A stretch of DNA of 15,882 nt from VGOB01 sp034435315 (GTDB taxonomy: Bacteria > Chloroflexota > Anaerolineae > UBA4142). Of this stretch, positions 9,305 through 15,882 are shown one piece after another. Every line of letters begins with the position of its first letter. Position 1 is the stretch's first letter. The position numbers and the translations under genes are program-made. Location: assembly GCA_034435315.1 (NCBI GenBank), contig DAOTYB010000107.1, positions 1 to 15,882 of the forward strand. Reading direction: 5' to 3'. Below the pieces are notes generated by a model. That model did not search any database and was not told where the DNA came from. It saw nothing but the letters and a program-made list of their open reading frames with translations.

Positions 9305-10737
9305 TTCCCTCACTAGAACAACAACGACGCGAAAAAGGCTTTGCCGCTGCCTGGTCAGTGACCTCCGCGATTCTTCTCACCGCGCTCAAAATTGGCGTGG
9401 GGCTGTGGACAGGTAGTCTGGGCATCCTTGCCGAAGCCGCGCACTCTGCACTCGATTTTGCCGCCGCGCTCATCACCTTCTTTGCTGTACGAGTCAGTGA
9501 TCGTCCCGCCGACGCGACGCATCTCTACGGGCACGGCAAAGTGGAAAACCTGAGCGCGCTCATCGAAACCCTCTTGCTGCTGGTCACTTGCGCGTGGATC
9601 ATCTATGAAGCCTTCCAGCGTCTTTTCTTCGAACACGTCGAGGTGGATCCAAGCCCCTGGGCATTCGGCGTGATGATCGTCTCCATCATCGTCAATTATT
9701 TCAACGCCAACTTGCTCAGCCGCATCGCCAGAAAATACAACAGTCAAGCCCTCGAAGCCGACGCCTTGCATTTCAGTACCGACATCTGGAGTTCGTTCGT
9801 TGTTCTGCTCGGCTTGGGTCTAGTCTGGTTTGGTGAACAGATGGAGCAAAAAGAACTCTGGATGCGCGCGGATGCTGTTGCCGCGCTCATCGTTGCGTTG
9901 ATTGTGATTTACGTCAGCGCGCAACTCGGCAAGCGCGCGGTGGACGCGCTACTCGATTCGGCACCACGCGGTCTGGCAGAGCGCCTCACTGCCGCCGTGG
10001 CTCGCGTCCCACACGTGCATCGCGTCACACGCACGCGCGTGCGCGGTGCGGACAATCAGGTGTTTGTCGAAGTGCGCGTGGCGGTGCCGCGCCACCTCTC
10101 GCTGGAGGCAAGTCACGCGGTCACCCAACAGGTGCGCGATGCCGTGCACACCATCTCACCCAACGCCGATGTGGTGGTCACGACCGTGCCGAGCGCGGAG
10201 AACGAAGGACTCGTTGAAACGATCCAAGCCGTCGCCGCGCGCAATCATCTGGCGGTGCACAATATCTCTATGCATCAAACAACCAAAGGCGTTTGGGTTG
10301 ATCTCGATCTGGAAGTTGCTCCCGGCATTTCGTTCCATCAGGCACATCAAATCGCCACCGATCTGGAGATGCAGGTGCGCGCGGAACTGAGCGCGCTCAA
10401 GCACGCGCTACCGATTGCGGATGTAAATGTGCATATCGAACCGCGCGCAAAGGAACCGGTGAGTGGGGATCACCTCGCCCCGCCAGATGCCGCATCCTAC
10501 CTTGAACAAATCCGTGCGATTGCTTCTGCCTTGCCTCACGTGCGCGCGTATCGCGAGATTGAGGTGCAACGTTCGGGCGCGCAGGTGTACCTCGCGTTTC
10601 ACTTGCAACTCGATCCCGATTTGTCGGTGACGCAGGTGCACAGTGTGACCGAAGAGATGGAGAATCGTTTGCGGCGCGAATTTCCCAACCTGGGGCGCGT
10701 GGTGATTCACGCCGAACCGGCAGCGCAAGACGGATGA
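9301..10737 (+). CDS. Cation diffusion facilitator transporter with three C-terminal cytoplasmic repeats
   Basis: A 478-residue inner-membrane metal efflux protein that exchanges a divalent cation for protons. I choose ATG 9301 over the longer in-frame start at 9265 because it forms an ATGA overlap with the patatin stop and gives a normal CDF N-terminus. Site A residues are HSALD in helix 2 (H48, D52) and HFSTD in helix 5 (H157, D161). This HD-HD arrangement usually goes with zinc. YGHGKVE (76-82) is also typical. After the membrane domain there are three successive ZT_dimer-like segments (about 221-300, 301-385, 396-478), each with a conserved H-x(n)-EV or VHxI pattern, instead of the usual single one. 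Metal specificity is inference. Confidence 0.9.
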   Translation: MIPSLEQQRREKGFAAAWSVTSAILLTALKIGVGLWTGSLGILAEAAHSALDFAAALITFFAVRVSDRPADATHLYGHGKVENLSALIETLLLLVTCAWIIYEAFQRLFFEHVEVDPSPWAFGVMIVSIIVNYFNANLLSRIARKYNSQALEADALHFSTDIWSSFVVLLGLGLVWFGEQMEQKELWMRADAVAALIVALIVIYVSAQLGKRAVDALLDSAPRGLAERLTAAVARVPHVHRVTRTRVRGADNQVFVEVRVAVPRHLSLEASHAVTQQVRDAVHTISPNADVVVTTVPSAENEGLVETIQAVAARNHLAVHNISMHQTTKGVWVDLDLEVAPGISFHQAHQIATDLEMQVRAELSALKHALPIADVNVHIEPRAKEPVSGDHLAPPDAASYLEQIRAIASALPHVRAYREIEVQRSGAQVYLAFHLQLDPDLSVTQVHSVTEEMENRLRREFPNLGRVVIHAEPAAQDG

Positions 10738-10892
10738 GATTTTTGCGATTTGCGATTTTCTGATTTGCGATTTGCGATTGAGCGCGCAATCGGCAATCGA
10801 AAATCGGCAATCAGCCAGCAAAGGTATCTTTAACCGATGTGATTTGCGATTGAGTGTCCAATCGGCAATTGGCAATCGAAAATCGGCAATCA
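10738..10892. repeat. Two successive inverted heptamer arrays (GCGATTT / CAATCGG) upstream of glpA
   Basis: Array A (about 10738-10814) and array B (about 10841-10891) share the same plan: GCGATTT-type units, a short AGCGCG or AGTGTC turn, then CAATCGG/AAATCGA-type units in the complementary sense. GATTG and CAATC flank each turn, so both can fold into hairpins. Only about 26 bp of non-repeat sequence lie between them. The CDF stop (10735-10737) and the glpA ribosome binding site directly abut the ends. No clear glpA promoter is seen in this gap. Confidence 0.88.
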
Positions 10893-10902
10893 AGAGGCTA
10901 CG

Positions 10903-12765
10903 ATGAAACGCATCGAAACAGACATTTTGGTTATTGGTGGTGGCGCCACCGGCACCGGCGTCGCGTGGGATGCCGCACTGCGCGGTTTCCGCGTCGTCCT
11001 CGTCGAAAAACGCGATCTCACGCATGGCACCACAGGTCGCTATCACGGGTTGTTGCACAGCGGCGGACGCTATGTGGTCAAAGACCCGCACAGCGCGGTC
11101 GAGTGCATCGCCGAAAATCGCATTCTGCGCAAAACGCACGCGCATTGCATCGAAGACACGGGCGGCTTTTTCGTCGTGACACCAGAGGACGATAACGACT
11201 ATCCCGATGAATTTCACGCGGCGTGCCAGCGTCTGGGAATTCCGTGCGAAGAGATTTCCGTCGCCGAGGCGCTCAAGCGCGAGCCGCTCCTCAATCCCAG
11301 AGCGCGCCGCGTCTTTGTCGTTCCCGATGCAGCGGCGGATAGTTTTCAGGCGACCCACTCGACCGCGCAAGCGGCGCGTCAGGCGGGCGCGCGCATCCTC
11401 ACCTACCACGAGGTCGTGCAACTCGTCGCCGAAGGAGGCGATGGCGCGCGACGTGTCGTGGGCGCGCGCGTGCGTGATGTAGCACGCGGCGAGGACGTGG
11501 AAATTCGCGCGGCGATGACCATCAACGCCGCCGGCGCGTGGGCGGGACTCGTCGCGCGCACCATCGGCGTACGCGTGGATGTGATTCCCGGCAAAGGCAC
11601 GATGATTGCGGTGAATCATCGTCTCATCAACACCGTGTTGAATCGTTGCAAAATGCCCGCCGATGGTGACATTATCGTACCGATTCACACCGTCAGCGTA
11701 CTCGGCACGACCGATGTGCACGTGCAAGACCCTGAGCATCTGACGATTGAACCCTGGGAGGTGGAATTGCTCTTGCGCGAAGGGGAGCACCTGATTCCCG
11801 GCGTCAGTCGCGCGCGTTTTGTGCGCGCGTGGGCGGGCGTGCGTCCGCTCTATCAAGAACACTATAGCGGCGCTACGCGCGACGTGACGCGCGATTTTAC
11901 CTTGCTCGATCATCACACGCGCGATGGCGTCGCCGGGCTGTTGACCATCATCGGTGGCAAGTGGACCACGTTTCGTTTGATGGCGCAGGTGACAATGGAC
12001 AAGGCGTGCGAGTATCTGGGCACTCGCAAACCGTGTCTCACCGCGACGACGCCCGTTCCCGGCACCGAGCACGGTCACTACTGGCTGGGGCATCGCTTGC
12101 GCGAGGTCGAAGAACATCACTTGCAAAACGAATTGGTGTGCGAATGTGAACTCGTCACGCGCGCGATGCTGGAGAACGCCGCGCGCAACAATCCCACACT
12201 CACACTCGACGATTTGCGCCGCGATGTGCGCTTGGGGATGGGACCGTGTCAGGGAGGCTTTTGCACGTATCGCGCGGTGGGGATTTTGCATGAAGTGAAG
12301 GACGAAGGACGAAAGACGAAAGACGAAGGACGAAGGGCGAACGACGAAGGGCGAAGGACGAACGACGAAGGACGAACGACGAACGACGAAGCGTGGGAGG
12401 TGGCGACGATGCAATCCCCCGCGCACAATCAGCGGTCAGCGGTCAGCGGTCAGCGGTCGCCACTTGCCATTTCGCCATTTACAAATCCTAATTTGCTGCT
12501 GCGCGATTTTCTGCAAGAACGCTGGAAAGGTTTACTCCCGATTTTGTGGGGACAACAGTTAAAGCAAGAGCGACTCGATGAACTGATTTACCTCGCGTTG
12601 ATGAACGCTGACCATTTGCCCGATGAAGACGCACGTAGCCCGATGAGCGATTTTTACGCGCGTCCCGGCGTTGTGACGACAGCAGACCACCGACCGCCGT
12701 CCTCTGCTAGACCGACGGTCAGCGGTCAGCCGTCGGCTGGCATCGAGGAGGCGCGCGATGAGTGA
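10903..12765 (+). CDS. glpA: Anaerobic glycerol-3-phosphate dehydrogenase subunit A
   Basis: A 620-residue FAD subunit that oxidises sn-glycerol-3-phosphate to dihydroxyacetone phosphate. ATG 10903 follows AGAGG (10893-10897). The FAD fold begins ILVIGGGATGTG (8-19), with RYHGLLHSGGRYV and IIGGKWTTFR as in GlpA/GlpD. A BFD-type [2Fe-2S] domain follows with C413, C415, C449 and C454 (CEC and CQGGFC). The usual GlpA C-terminal helix, LLRDFLQERWKGLLPILWG, starts near 531. Between these two parts lie about 60 residues of repeat-derived sequence, including a heptapeptide repeat, and the last about 45 residues also contain repeats. This explains the length (E. coli GlpA is about 540). It overlaps glpB by 8 bp. 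Confidence 0.93.
   Translation: MKRIETDILVIGGGATGTGVAWDAALRGFRVVLVEKRDLTHGTTGRYHGLLHSGGRYVVKDPHSAVECIAENRILRKTHAHCIEDTGGFFVVTPEDDNDYPDEFHAACQRLGIPCEEISVAEALKREPLLNPRARRVFVVPDAAADSFQATHSTAQAARQAGARILTYHEVVQLVAEGGDGARRVVGARVRDVARGEDVEIRAAMTINAAGAWAGLVARTIGVRVDVIPGKGTMIAVNHRLINTVLNRCKMPADGDIIVPIHTVSVLGTTDVHVQDPEHLTIEPWEVELLLREGEHLIPGVSRARFVRAWAGVRPLYQEHYSGATRDVTRDFTLLDHHTRDGVAGLLTIIGGKWTTFRLMAQVTMDKACEYLGTRKPCLTATTPVPGTEHGHYWLGHRLREVEEHHLQNELVCECELVTRAMLENAARNNPTLTLDDLRRDVRLGMGPCQGGFCTYRAVGILHEVKDEGRKTKDEGRRANDEGRRTNDEGRTTNDEAWEVATMQSPAHNQRSAVSGQRSPLAISPFTNPNLLLRDFLQERWKGLLPILWGQQLKQERLDELIYLALMNADHLPDEDARSPMSDFYARPGVVTTADHRPPSSARPTVSGQPSAGIEEARDE
12301..12391 (+). repeat. In-frame heptamer array, GACGAAG x13
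   Basis: Thirteen contiguous 7-bp units (GACGAAG, GACGAAA, GGCGAAC, GACGAAC and similar; 91 bp) encode a hydrophilic heptapeptide repeat of the type KDEGRKT / NDEGRRT in GlpA (about residues 467-497). It is the longest array in the window and contains no T, so no stop can arise on this strand. Confidence 0.95.
12431..12458 (+). repeat. In-frame heptamer array, AGCGGTC x4
   Basis: Four exact AGCGGTC units encode QRSAVSGQRS in GlpA, 39 bp after the GACGAAG array. The unit is one base different from the ACGGTCA family in the GT4 gene when phase is adjusted. Confidence 0.95.
12681..12741 (+). repeat. Degenerate heptamer and inverted repeat in the glpA 3' end
   Basis: Units ACGGTCA, GCGGTCA and GCCGTCG (12715-12735) follow an inverted repeat AGCAGA/TCTGCT (12681-12686, 12703-12708). 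They encode the non-conserved GlpA tail RPTVSGQPS just before the glpB ribosome binding site. Confidence 0.65.
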
Positions 12766-14011
12766 CGTGATTGTGATTGGCGCAGGACTCGCTGGTTTGA
12801 TGGCTGCCTACCACGCTGCGCGCGCCGGCGCGCGCGTCAAAATCGTGGCGAAAGGTCTGGGCGCAACGCACTGGCACGCAGGTACGGTGGACGTGCTTGG
12901 TTACTATCCCACTGCTGCGACGCCGGTCACGCGTCCGCTCGACACGCTGCGCGATTTGACGCGCGCACAACCGCAACATCCGTACGCGCTCGCCGATGGC
13001 GCGCTGGACAGAGCACTGCACGATTTTGTGACGTTGATGCAAGAGGTGGGTTTGCCGTACGCTGGCGCGGCAAACGCGGGCGACAATCTGTGGTTGCCCT
13101 CGCCGCTCGGTGTGGCGCGTCCTGCGTTTCTGGCACCGCGCGCGCAACTGGCGGGTGATTTGCGGCGCGCCGAACCGATGCTGATTGTCGGCTTTTACGG
13201 CTTGCGCGATTTTTATCCAACCTTGATTGCCGAAAACCTGAACAAGCAAGGGCACCGCGCGCGCGCGGAACTGTTGCCCCTCGATGTGATTAGCGCGCGA
13301 CGCGACGTGAACACGGTGCAACTGGCGACCGCGCTCGATGATCGCGCGCGCGTCGAACAACTTGCCGCCGCGTTGCGCCAGGTGGCGCGCCCCGGTGAAC
13401 GCATCGGCTTGCCGGCGATTCTGGGACTCGAAGCGCACACAACAACTTTTGAGCGACTCGAAACACAAGTCGGCGCGCCGATCTTCGAGATTCCCACGCT
13501 ACCTCCGAGCGTGCCGGGCATTCGCCTGACGAACGCGTTGCGCCATCGTCTGCGGCAACTGGGCGTGCGTATCGAACTCAACGCGGCGGTGATCGGTTTT
13601 CACGCGGAGGGCGATCGCGTGATGTGGATCGAAAGTGAAGCGAGTGGACGGCCGTTGAGACATCGCGCGGAAAAATTCGTTCTGGCAACGGGTGGCATTC
13701 TGGGCGGCGGAATCAACAGCGATCATACAGGCAAAGTGTGGGAAGTCATCTTCAATCTGCCGCTGATCGCGCCAGCGGAACGGGGGCAATGGTTCCGCGC
13801 GCGCTTTTTCGATCCCGACGGTCATCCGATTTTTCGCGCGGGCGTCGCGGTCAATCGCGCATTTCAACCGATTGATGCGCGCGGCGCGCGTGTGTTCGCG
13901 AATATCTGGGCGGCGGGCAATGTGCTCGCGCATTGCGATCCCATTCGGGAACGCAGTCTCGAAGGCATCGCCCTCGCCACCGCCCACTGCACACTGAATA
14001 CTGAACACTAA
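12758..14011 (+). CDS. glpB: Anaerobic glycerol-3-phosphate dehydrogenase subunit B
   Basis: A 417-residue flavoprotein subunit that works with GlpA and passes electrons on to GlpC. ATG 12758 overlaps the glpA stop by 8 bp and follows GAGGAGG (12745-12751) at 6 nt. It opens with VIVIGAGLAGLMAAYHAARAG (nucleotide-binding glycine motif, 8-13). GHRARAELLPL-type and NALRHRLRQLGVRIELN segments and AGNVLAHCDPIRE near the end match GlpB. The overall length is normal, but the last residues (HCTLNTEH) come from a heptamer array, and the usual small-residue final helix after DPIRE is altered and shortened. Confidence 0.92.
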   Translation: MSDVIVIGAGLAGLMAAYHAARAGARVKIVAKGLGATHWHAGTVDVLGYYPTAATPVTRPLDTLRDLTRAQPQHPYALADGALDRALHDFVTLMQEVGLPYAGAANAGDNLWLPSPLGVARPAFLAPRAQLAGDLRRAEPMLIVGFYGLRDFYPTLIAENLNKQGHRARAELLPLDVISARRDVNTVQLATALDDRARVEQLAAALRQVARPGERIGLPAILGLEAHTTTFERLETQVGAPIFEIPTLPPSVPGIRLTNALRHRLRQLGVRIELNAAVIGFHAEGDRVMWIESEASGRPLRHRAEKFVLATGGILGGGINSDHTGKVWEVIFNLPLIAPAERGQWFRARFFDPDGHPIFRAGVAVNRAFQPIDARGARVFANIWAAGNVLAHCDPIRERSLEGIALATAHCTLNTEH

Positions 14012-14033
14012 ATACCGAACACTGAACATTGAA
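13992..14033. repeat. Heptamer array CACTGAA x6 at the glpB-glpC junction
   Basis: Units CACTGAA, TACTGAA, CACTAAA, TACCGAA, CACTGAA and CATTGAA. The glpB stop TAA (14009-14011) is inside the array, and the glpC ribosome binding site follows it directly. The unit contains TGA, so a tandem of it closes every frame within 21 bp. Confidence 0.92.
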
Positions 14034-14047
14034 ACACCGAGGCAACT

Positions 14048-15304
14048 ATGCACACCACCTCCTGGCACTCCGTTGGAATGACACTTGACGAGTGTATCAA
14101 ATGCAACATCTGCACTGCCTACTGTCCCGTTGCAGCAGTCACCGATAAATTTCCCGGTCCCAAGTATGCAGGACCGCAAGCGCAACGTTTCCGCGAATCG
14201 GGACAACTCAAGTCGCCGGATTTTTCGGTGGATTACTGTTCGGCGTGTCGCGTTTGCAACGAAGTGTGTCCCAGCGGTGTGAGAATCGCGGAGATCAACG
14301 CGCGCGCCAAAGCACAAATCGTCGCCGAGCGCGGCATGCCGCTGCGCAACTGGTTCTTTGGGCGCAACGAGCAGTTGGGTAGAATCGGCAGCATCGCGCC
14401 GCATCTGGCGAATCTGGGTTTTCACAATCCCATCAGTCGCTACCTTGCGGAAAAATTGATGGGCGTCGCGCGACACGCGCCGATTCCGCGCTGGAGCACG
14501 CAGGGTAGTTTTCGCAAATGGTTTTTCAGCACATCGCGTTTGAAATCGGACAAAAAGGTGGTTTACTTTCACGGTTGCTCGACGAACTATTACGAGCCGT
14601 GCGTCGGTAAAGCGGCGGTCGCCGTGCTGGAGCATCTGGGCTATGAGGTCATCGTGCCACCGCAAAATTGTTGCGGCTTGCCGATGCTGAACAACGGCGA
14701 ATTTCCTGCCGCCGAAAAATTGTATCGGAGTAATCTCGAAAAACTTGTGCCGTATGCGGACAAGGGTTATCCGATTATCGGCACGAGTGTCAGTTGTGTG
14801 CTGGTGTTGCGTGAGGAAGCGTCGGAGATGCTCGACCTTGAGAACGCGGCGACACGCCAACTCAAAGTGGCGCTGTGGGACATAATGGAGTGGCTGCGCG
14901 ATTTGCGCGAGCGCGGCGAACTTGATACGAATTTTCGTGAGTTGAAGATGGTGTTGCCGTACCACGTTTCGTGTCAGGCGCGTGCCCATCGGATGGGGCG
15001 TCCCGCGCTCGATGTGATGACGTTGATTCCGGGGCTGGATGTGCGCGAAGGCAACGCGAAATGTTGCGGGCTTGCAGGGACGTACGGTTACAAGGTGGAA
15101 AAGTACGCGATTGCAATGCAAGTCGGCGAAGAGGCGTTTCGCTTTGTGCGCGCGCAGGGCGATGACGTGCGTTTTACAACGTCCGATTCCGAGATTTGTC
15201 GCTGGCAATTGGAGCACGGCACCCACAAAGCCTGCCGCGCGCCGATTGAAATTATTGCGGCAGCGTACGGTTTGTACGATCTGGAGCAACGGTGCTTGCG
15301 CTAA
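14048..15304 (+). CDS. glpC: Anaerobic glycerol-3-phosphate dehydrogenase subunit C (Fe-S membrane-linking subunit)
   Basis: A 418-residue subunit that links the GlpAB dimer to the membrane quinone pool. Two 4Fe-4S ferredoxin motifs are seen: CIKCNICTAYCP (C16, C19, C22, C26) and CSACRVCNEVCP (C64, C67, C70, C74). Two cysteine-rich CCG domains follow, with NCCGLPML and KCCGLAGTYG, each preceded by the matching upstream cysteines (HGCS, VSCQ), as in the heterodisulfide-reductase-like family. ATG 14048 follows GAGG (14039-14042) at 5 nt. With glpA and glpB it forms a complete glpABC operon. It is slightly longer than E. coli GlpC (about 396). Confidence 0.94.
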   Translation: MHTTSWHSVGMTLDECIKCNICTAYCPVAAVTDKFPGPKYAGPQAQRFRESGQLKSPDFSVDYCSACRVCNEVCPSGVRIAEINARAKAQIVAERGMPLRNWFFGRNEQLGRIGSIAPHLANLGFHNPISRYLAEKLMGVARHAPIPRWSTQGSFRKWFFSTSRLKSDKKVVYFHGCSTNYYEPCVGKAAVAVLEHLGYEVIVPPQNCCGLPMLNNGEFPAAEKLYRSNLEKLVPYADKGYPIIGTSVSCVLVLREEASEMLDLENAATRQLKVALWDIMEWLRDLRERGELDTNFRELKMVLPYHVSCQARAHRMGRPALDVMTLIPGLDVREGNAKCCGLAGTYGYKVEKYAIAMQVGEEAFRFVRAQGDDVRFTTSDSEICRWQLEHGTHKACRAPIEIIAAAYGLYDLEQRCLR

Positions 15305-15312
15305 AAAAGGGA

Positions 15313-15349
15313 GTGCCGCTTTTGCTCCACGCTGATACAAAAGCGGCAC
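15313..15349. terminator. Perfect 12-bp stem-loop after glpC, U-tract on the minus strand
   Basis: GTGCCGCTTTTG (15313-15324) pairs perfectly with CAAAAGCGGCAC (15338-15349) around a 13-nt loop. There is no T-tract on the plus side. On the minus strand the stem is followed by TCCC and six T (15303-15308), so it would stop antisense transcription entering glpC, and could act as a 3' stabiliser of the glp mRNA. Confidence 0.6.
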
Positions 15350-15362
15350 ATCACCACGGTGT

Positions 15363-15403
15363 GGATTGATCCTGCCGTAGACGCCACCGGCAGAGACCAA
15401 TCC
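15363..15403. other. Two-tier hairpin
   Basis: GGATTG (15363-15368) pairs with CAATCC (15398-15403) and, inside it, CTGCCG (15372-15377) pairs with CGGCAG (15388-15393), giving a stem with a small internal loop. A tiny palindrome CACCACGGTG (15352-15361) lies just before. With the neighbouring hairpins it makes 15313-15475 almost continuously structured. The role is unknown; it may be part of a leader or structured RNA. Confidence 0.5.
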
Positions 15404-15444
15404 TATCGAAAAGGAGGAGAAGAAGGGTGACCGTTGCGCAAACA

Positions 15445-15475
15445 AAAAACCACAGGGATAAGACTGTGGTTTTTC
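15445..15475. terminator. Strong bidirectional intrinsic terminator
   Basis: AAAAACCACAG (15445-15455) pairs perfectly with CTGTGGTTTTT (15464-15474) around an 8-nt loop. It has a T-tract on the plus strand and, on the minus strand, the A-tract gives a matching U-run. It probably ends the glpABC transcript, about 140 bp after the glpC stop. Confidence 0.8.
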
Positions 15476-15495
15476 TCGCGCGCCGATCCGCGCCA

Positions 15496-15641
15496 CAGAC
15501 CTGTCCCCTTCAATGCCGACGAAGTTAGCTGACGGGTTAGAGCTGAAGGATGCTCTTCTCGCCTCTGGCGAGATTCACCCCCGCAGATGGTTCCTCCGTT
15601 CTCTCGTATCAGAGAGATTAGGCAGACAACGATTAGGTTGT
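15496..15641 (+). ncRNA. Candidate structured RNA with pseudoknot, possibly HEARO/omega-RNA-like
   Basis: Four hairpins follow each other: AGAGC/GCTCT (15539-15543, 15552-15556), TCTCGCC/GGCGAGA (15557-15563, 15567-15573), TCTCTC/GAGAGA with loop GTATCA (15600-15617) and ACAAC/GTTGT (15626-15630, 15637-15641). The loop of the first, TGAAGG (15544-15549), is perfectly complementary to upstream CCTTCA (15507-15512), allowing a 6-bp pseudoknot. From memory, IscB omega-RNAs (HEARO class) carry a GGATGC segment, a hairpin, then a terminal CTCTC-GTATC-AGAG hairpin at similar spacing. No IscB gene follows in the window. The identity is inference; the structure is seen. Boundaries are approximate. 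Confidence 0.4.
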
Positions 15642-15882
15642 GGCTACTCTATACCACTATTTGCTAAATTTGTCAAATCAGGTACGCAACGAGTGCATTT
15701 CAGTTTGAGGGCAAGTTTCTCAGTCCACGTTTTGCACTTTTGCAAACGCATAGCCCCACCCCCTGCCCCCCACATGCGTCAACTTAACCGGTGTCGGCGA
15801 CGGGGACTAAACCCGTAAGTAACCCAGCCAAACGCCGAGTAGCGTCAGCGAGTTGTAGGGAGCGCTTGCGGCGGGAGGAGCG
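15642..15882. other. Gene-free right end with repeat fragments
   Basis: No credible gene. There is a bulged hairpin GTTT-GCA/TGC-AAAC (15729-15747), a C-rich fragment TAGCCCCACCCCCTG (15751-15765) that is nearly the reverse complement of 321-341, and a hairpin ACGGG/CCCGT (15800-15804, 15812-15816). The short frame running 15513-15818 overlaps these RNA structures and has no domain character. The terminal purine-rich sequence is not recognised. Confidence 0.55.

Noticed and set aside
10408..12426. Long minus-strand open frame opposite glpA and the CDF gene
   Set aside because: glpA and the CDF gene on the plus strand have clear domains and motifs. The minus frame is a by-product of GC-rich codon bias and of stop-free heptamers.
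13499..15496. Long minus-strand open frame opposite glpB and glpC
   Set aside because: It is antisense to the unmistakable Fe-S motifs of GlpC and the FAD motif of GlpB, and has no domain of its own.
15800..15816. tRNA anticodon-like hairpin (5-bp stem, 7-nt loop)
   Set aside because: The loop lacks the expected U before the anticodon, and no acceptor, D or T arms can be built around it.
15513..15818. 101-codon open frame at the right end as a gene
   Set aside because: It overlaps hairpins and a pseudoknot, has no ribosome binding site at a good distance and no recognisable domain, and its tail runs through a dispersed C-rich repeat.

Overview
The window is bacterial, GC-rich, and full of CGCG runs. 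The gene set and the tandem heptanucleotide arrays that encode peptides such as IENRKSKI suggest a Chloroflexota (Anaerolineae-like) genome. This is an inference from gene content and style; no rRNA or other phylogenetic marker is present.

Layout. 1-416: gene-free, with three long stem-loops in a row. 417-1889: a cellulose-synthase-like family 2 glycosyltransferase, convergent with a small minus-strand DUF4446 membrane protein (1903-2376). The DUF4446 gene is divergent from rdgB, the dITP/XTP pyrophosphatase gene (2447-3055). An inverted heptamer array (3043-3145) follows, leading into a promoter that probably makes a leaderless mRNA. 3167-8242: an overlapping three-gene cell-surface operon with a polyprenyl-phosphate-type GT2, a GT4, and a 978-residue membrane protein fusing an LPG-synthase-like (UPF0104) domain to a DUF2079 domain. 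8273-10737: an operon with a near-consensus promoter, a leader ending in an intrinsic terminator, a patatin-like phospholipase, and a cation-diffusion-facilitator transporter with three C-terminal cytoplasmic repeats. 10903-15304: glpA-glpB-glpC, the anaerobic glycerol-3-phosphate dehydrogenase, which passes electrons from glycerol-3-phosphate through FAD and Fe-S centres to the quinone pool. 15305-15882: gene-free but rich in hairpins, with a strong terminator and a pseudoknot-capable RNA that may be a HEARO/omega-RNA (IscB-associated) without its protein gene.

The most striking structure is a set of short tandem repeats that all have a 7-bp unit, at least eleven arrays with different unit sequences. 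They lie at gene junctions, or inside genes as in-frame linker insertions (GT4, the DUF2079 fusion, GlpA, the C-termini of RdgB and GlpB). Arrays inside genes have stop-free units. Arrays whose unit contains TGA lie at gene ends or between genes.

How the genes work together: the two stand-alone GT2 enzymes, the GT4 and the fusion protein are probably envelope glycan or glycolipid genes. Patatin and GlpABC could both touch glycerophospholipid breakdown, but nothing in the sequence links them beyond proximity.
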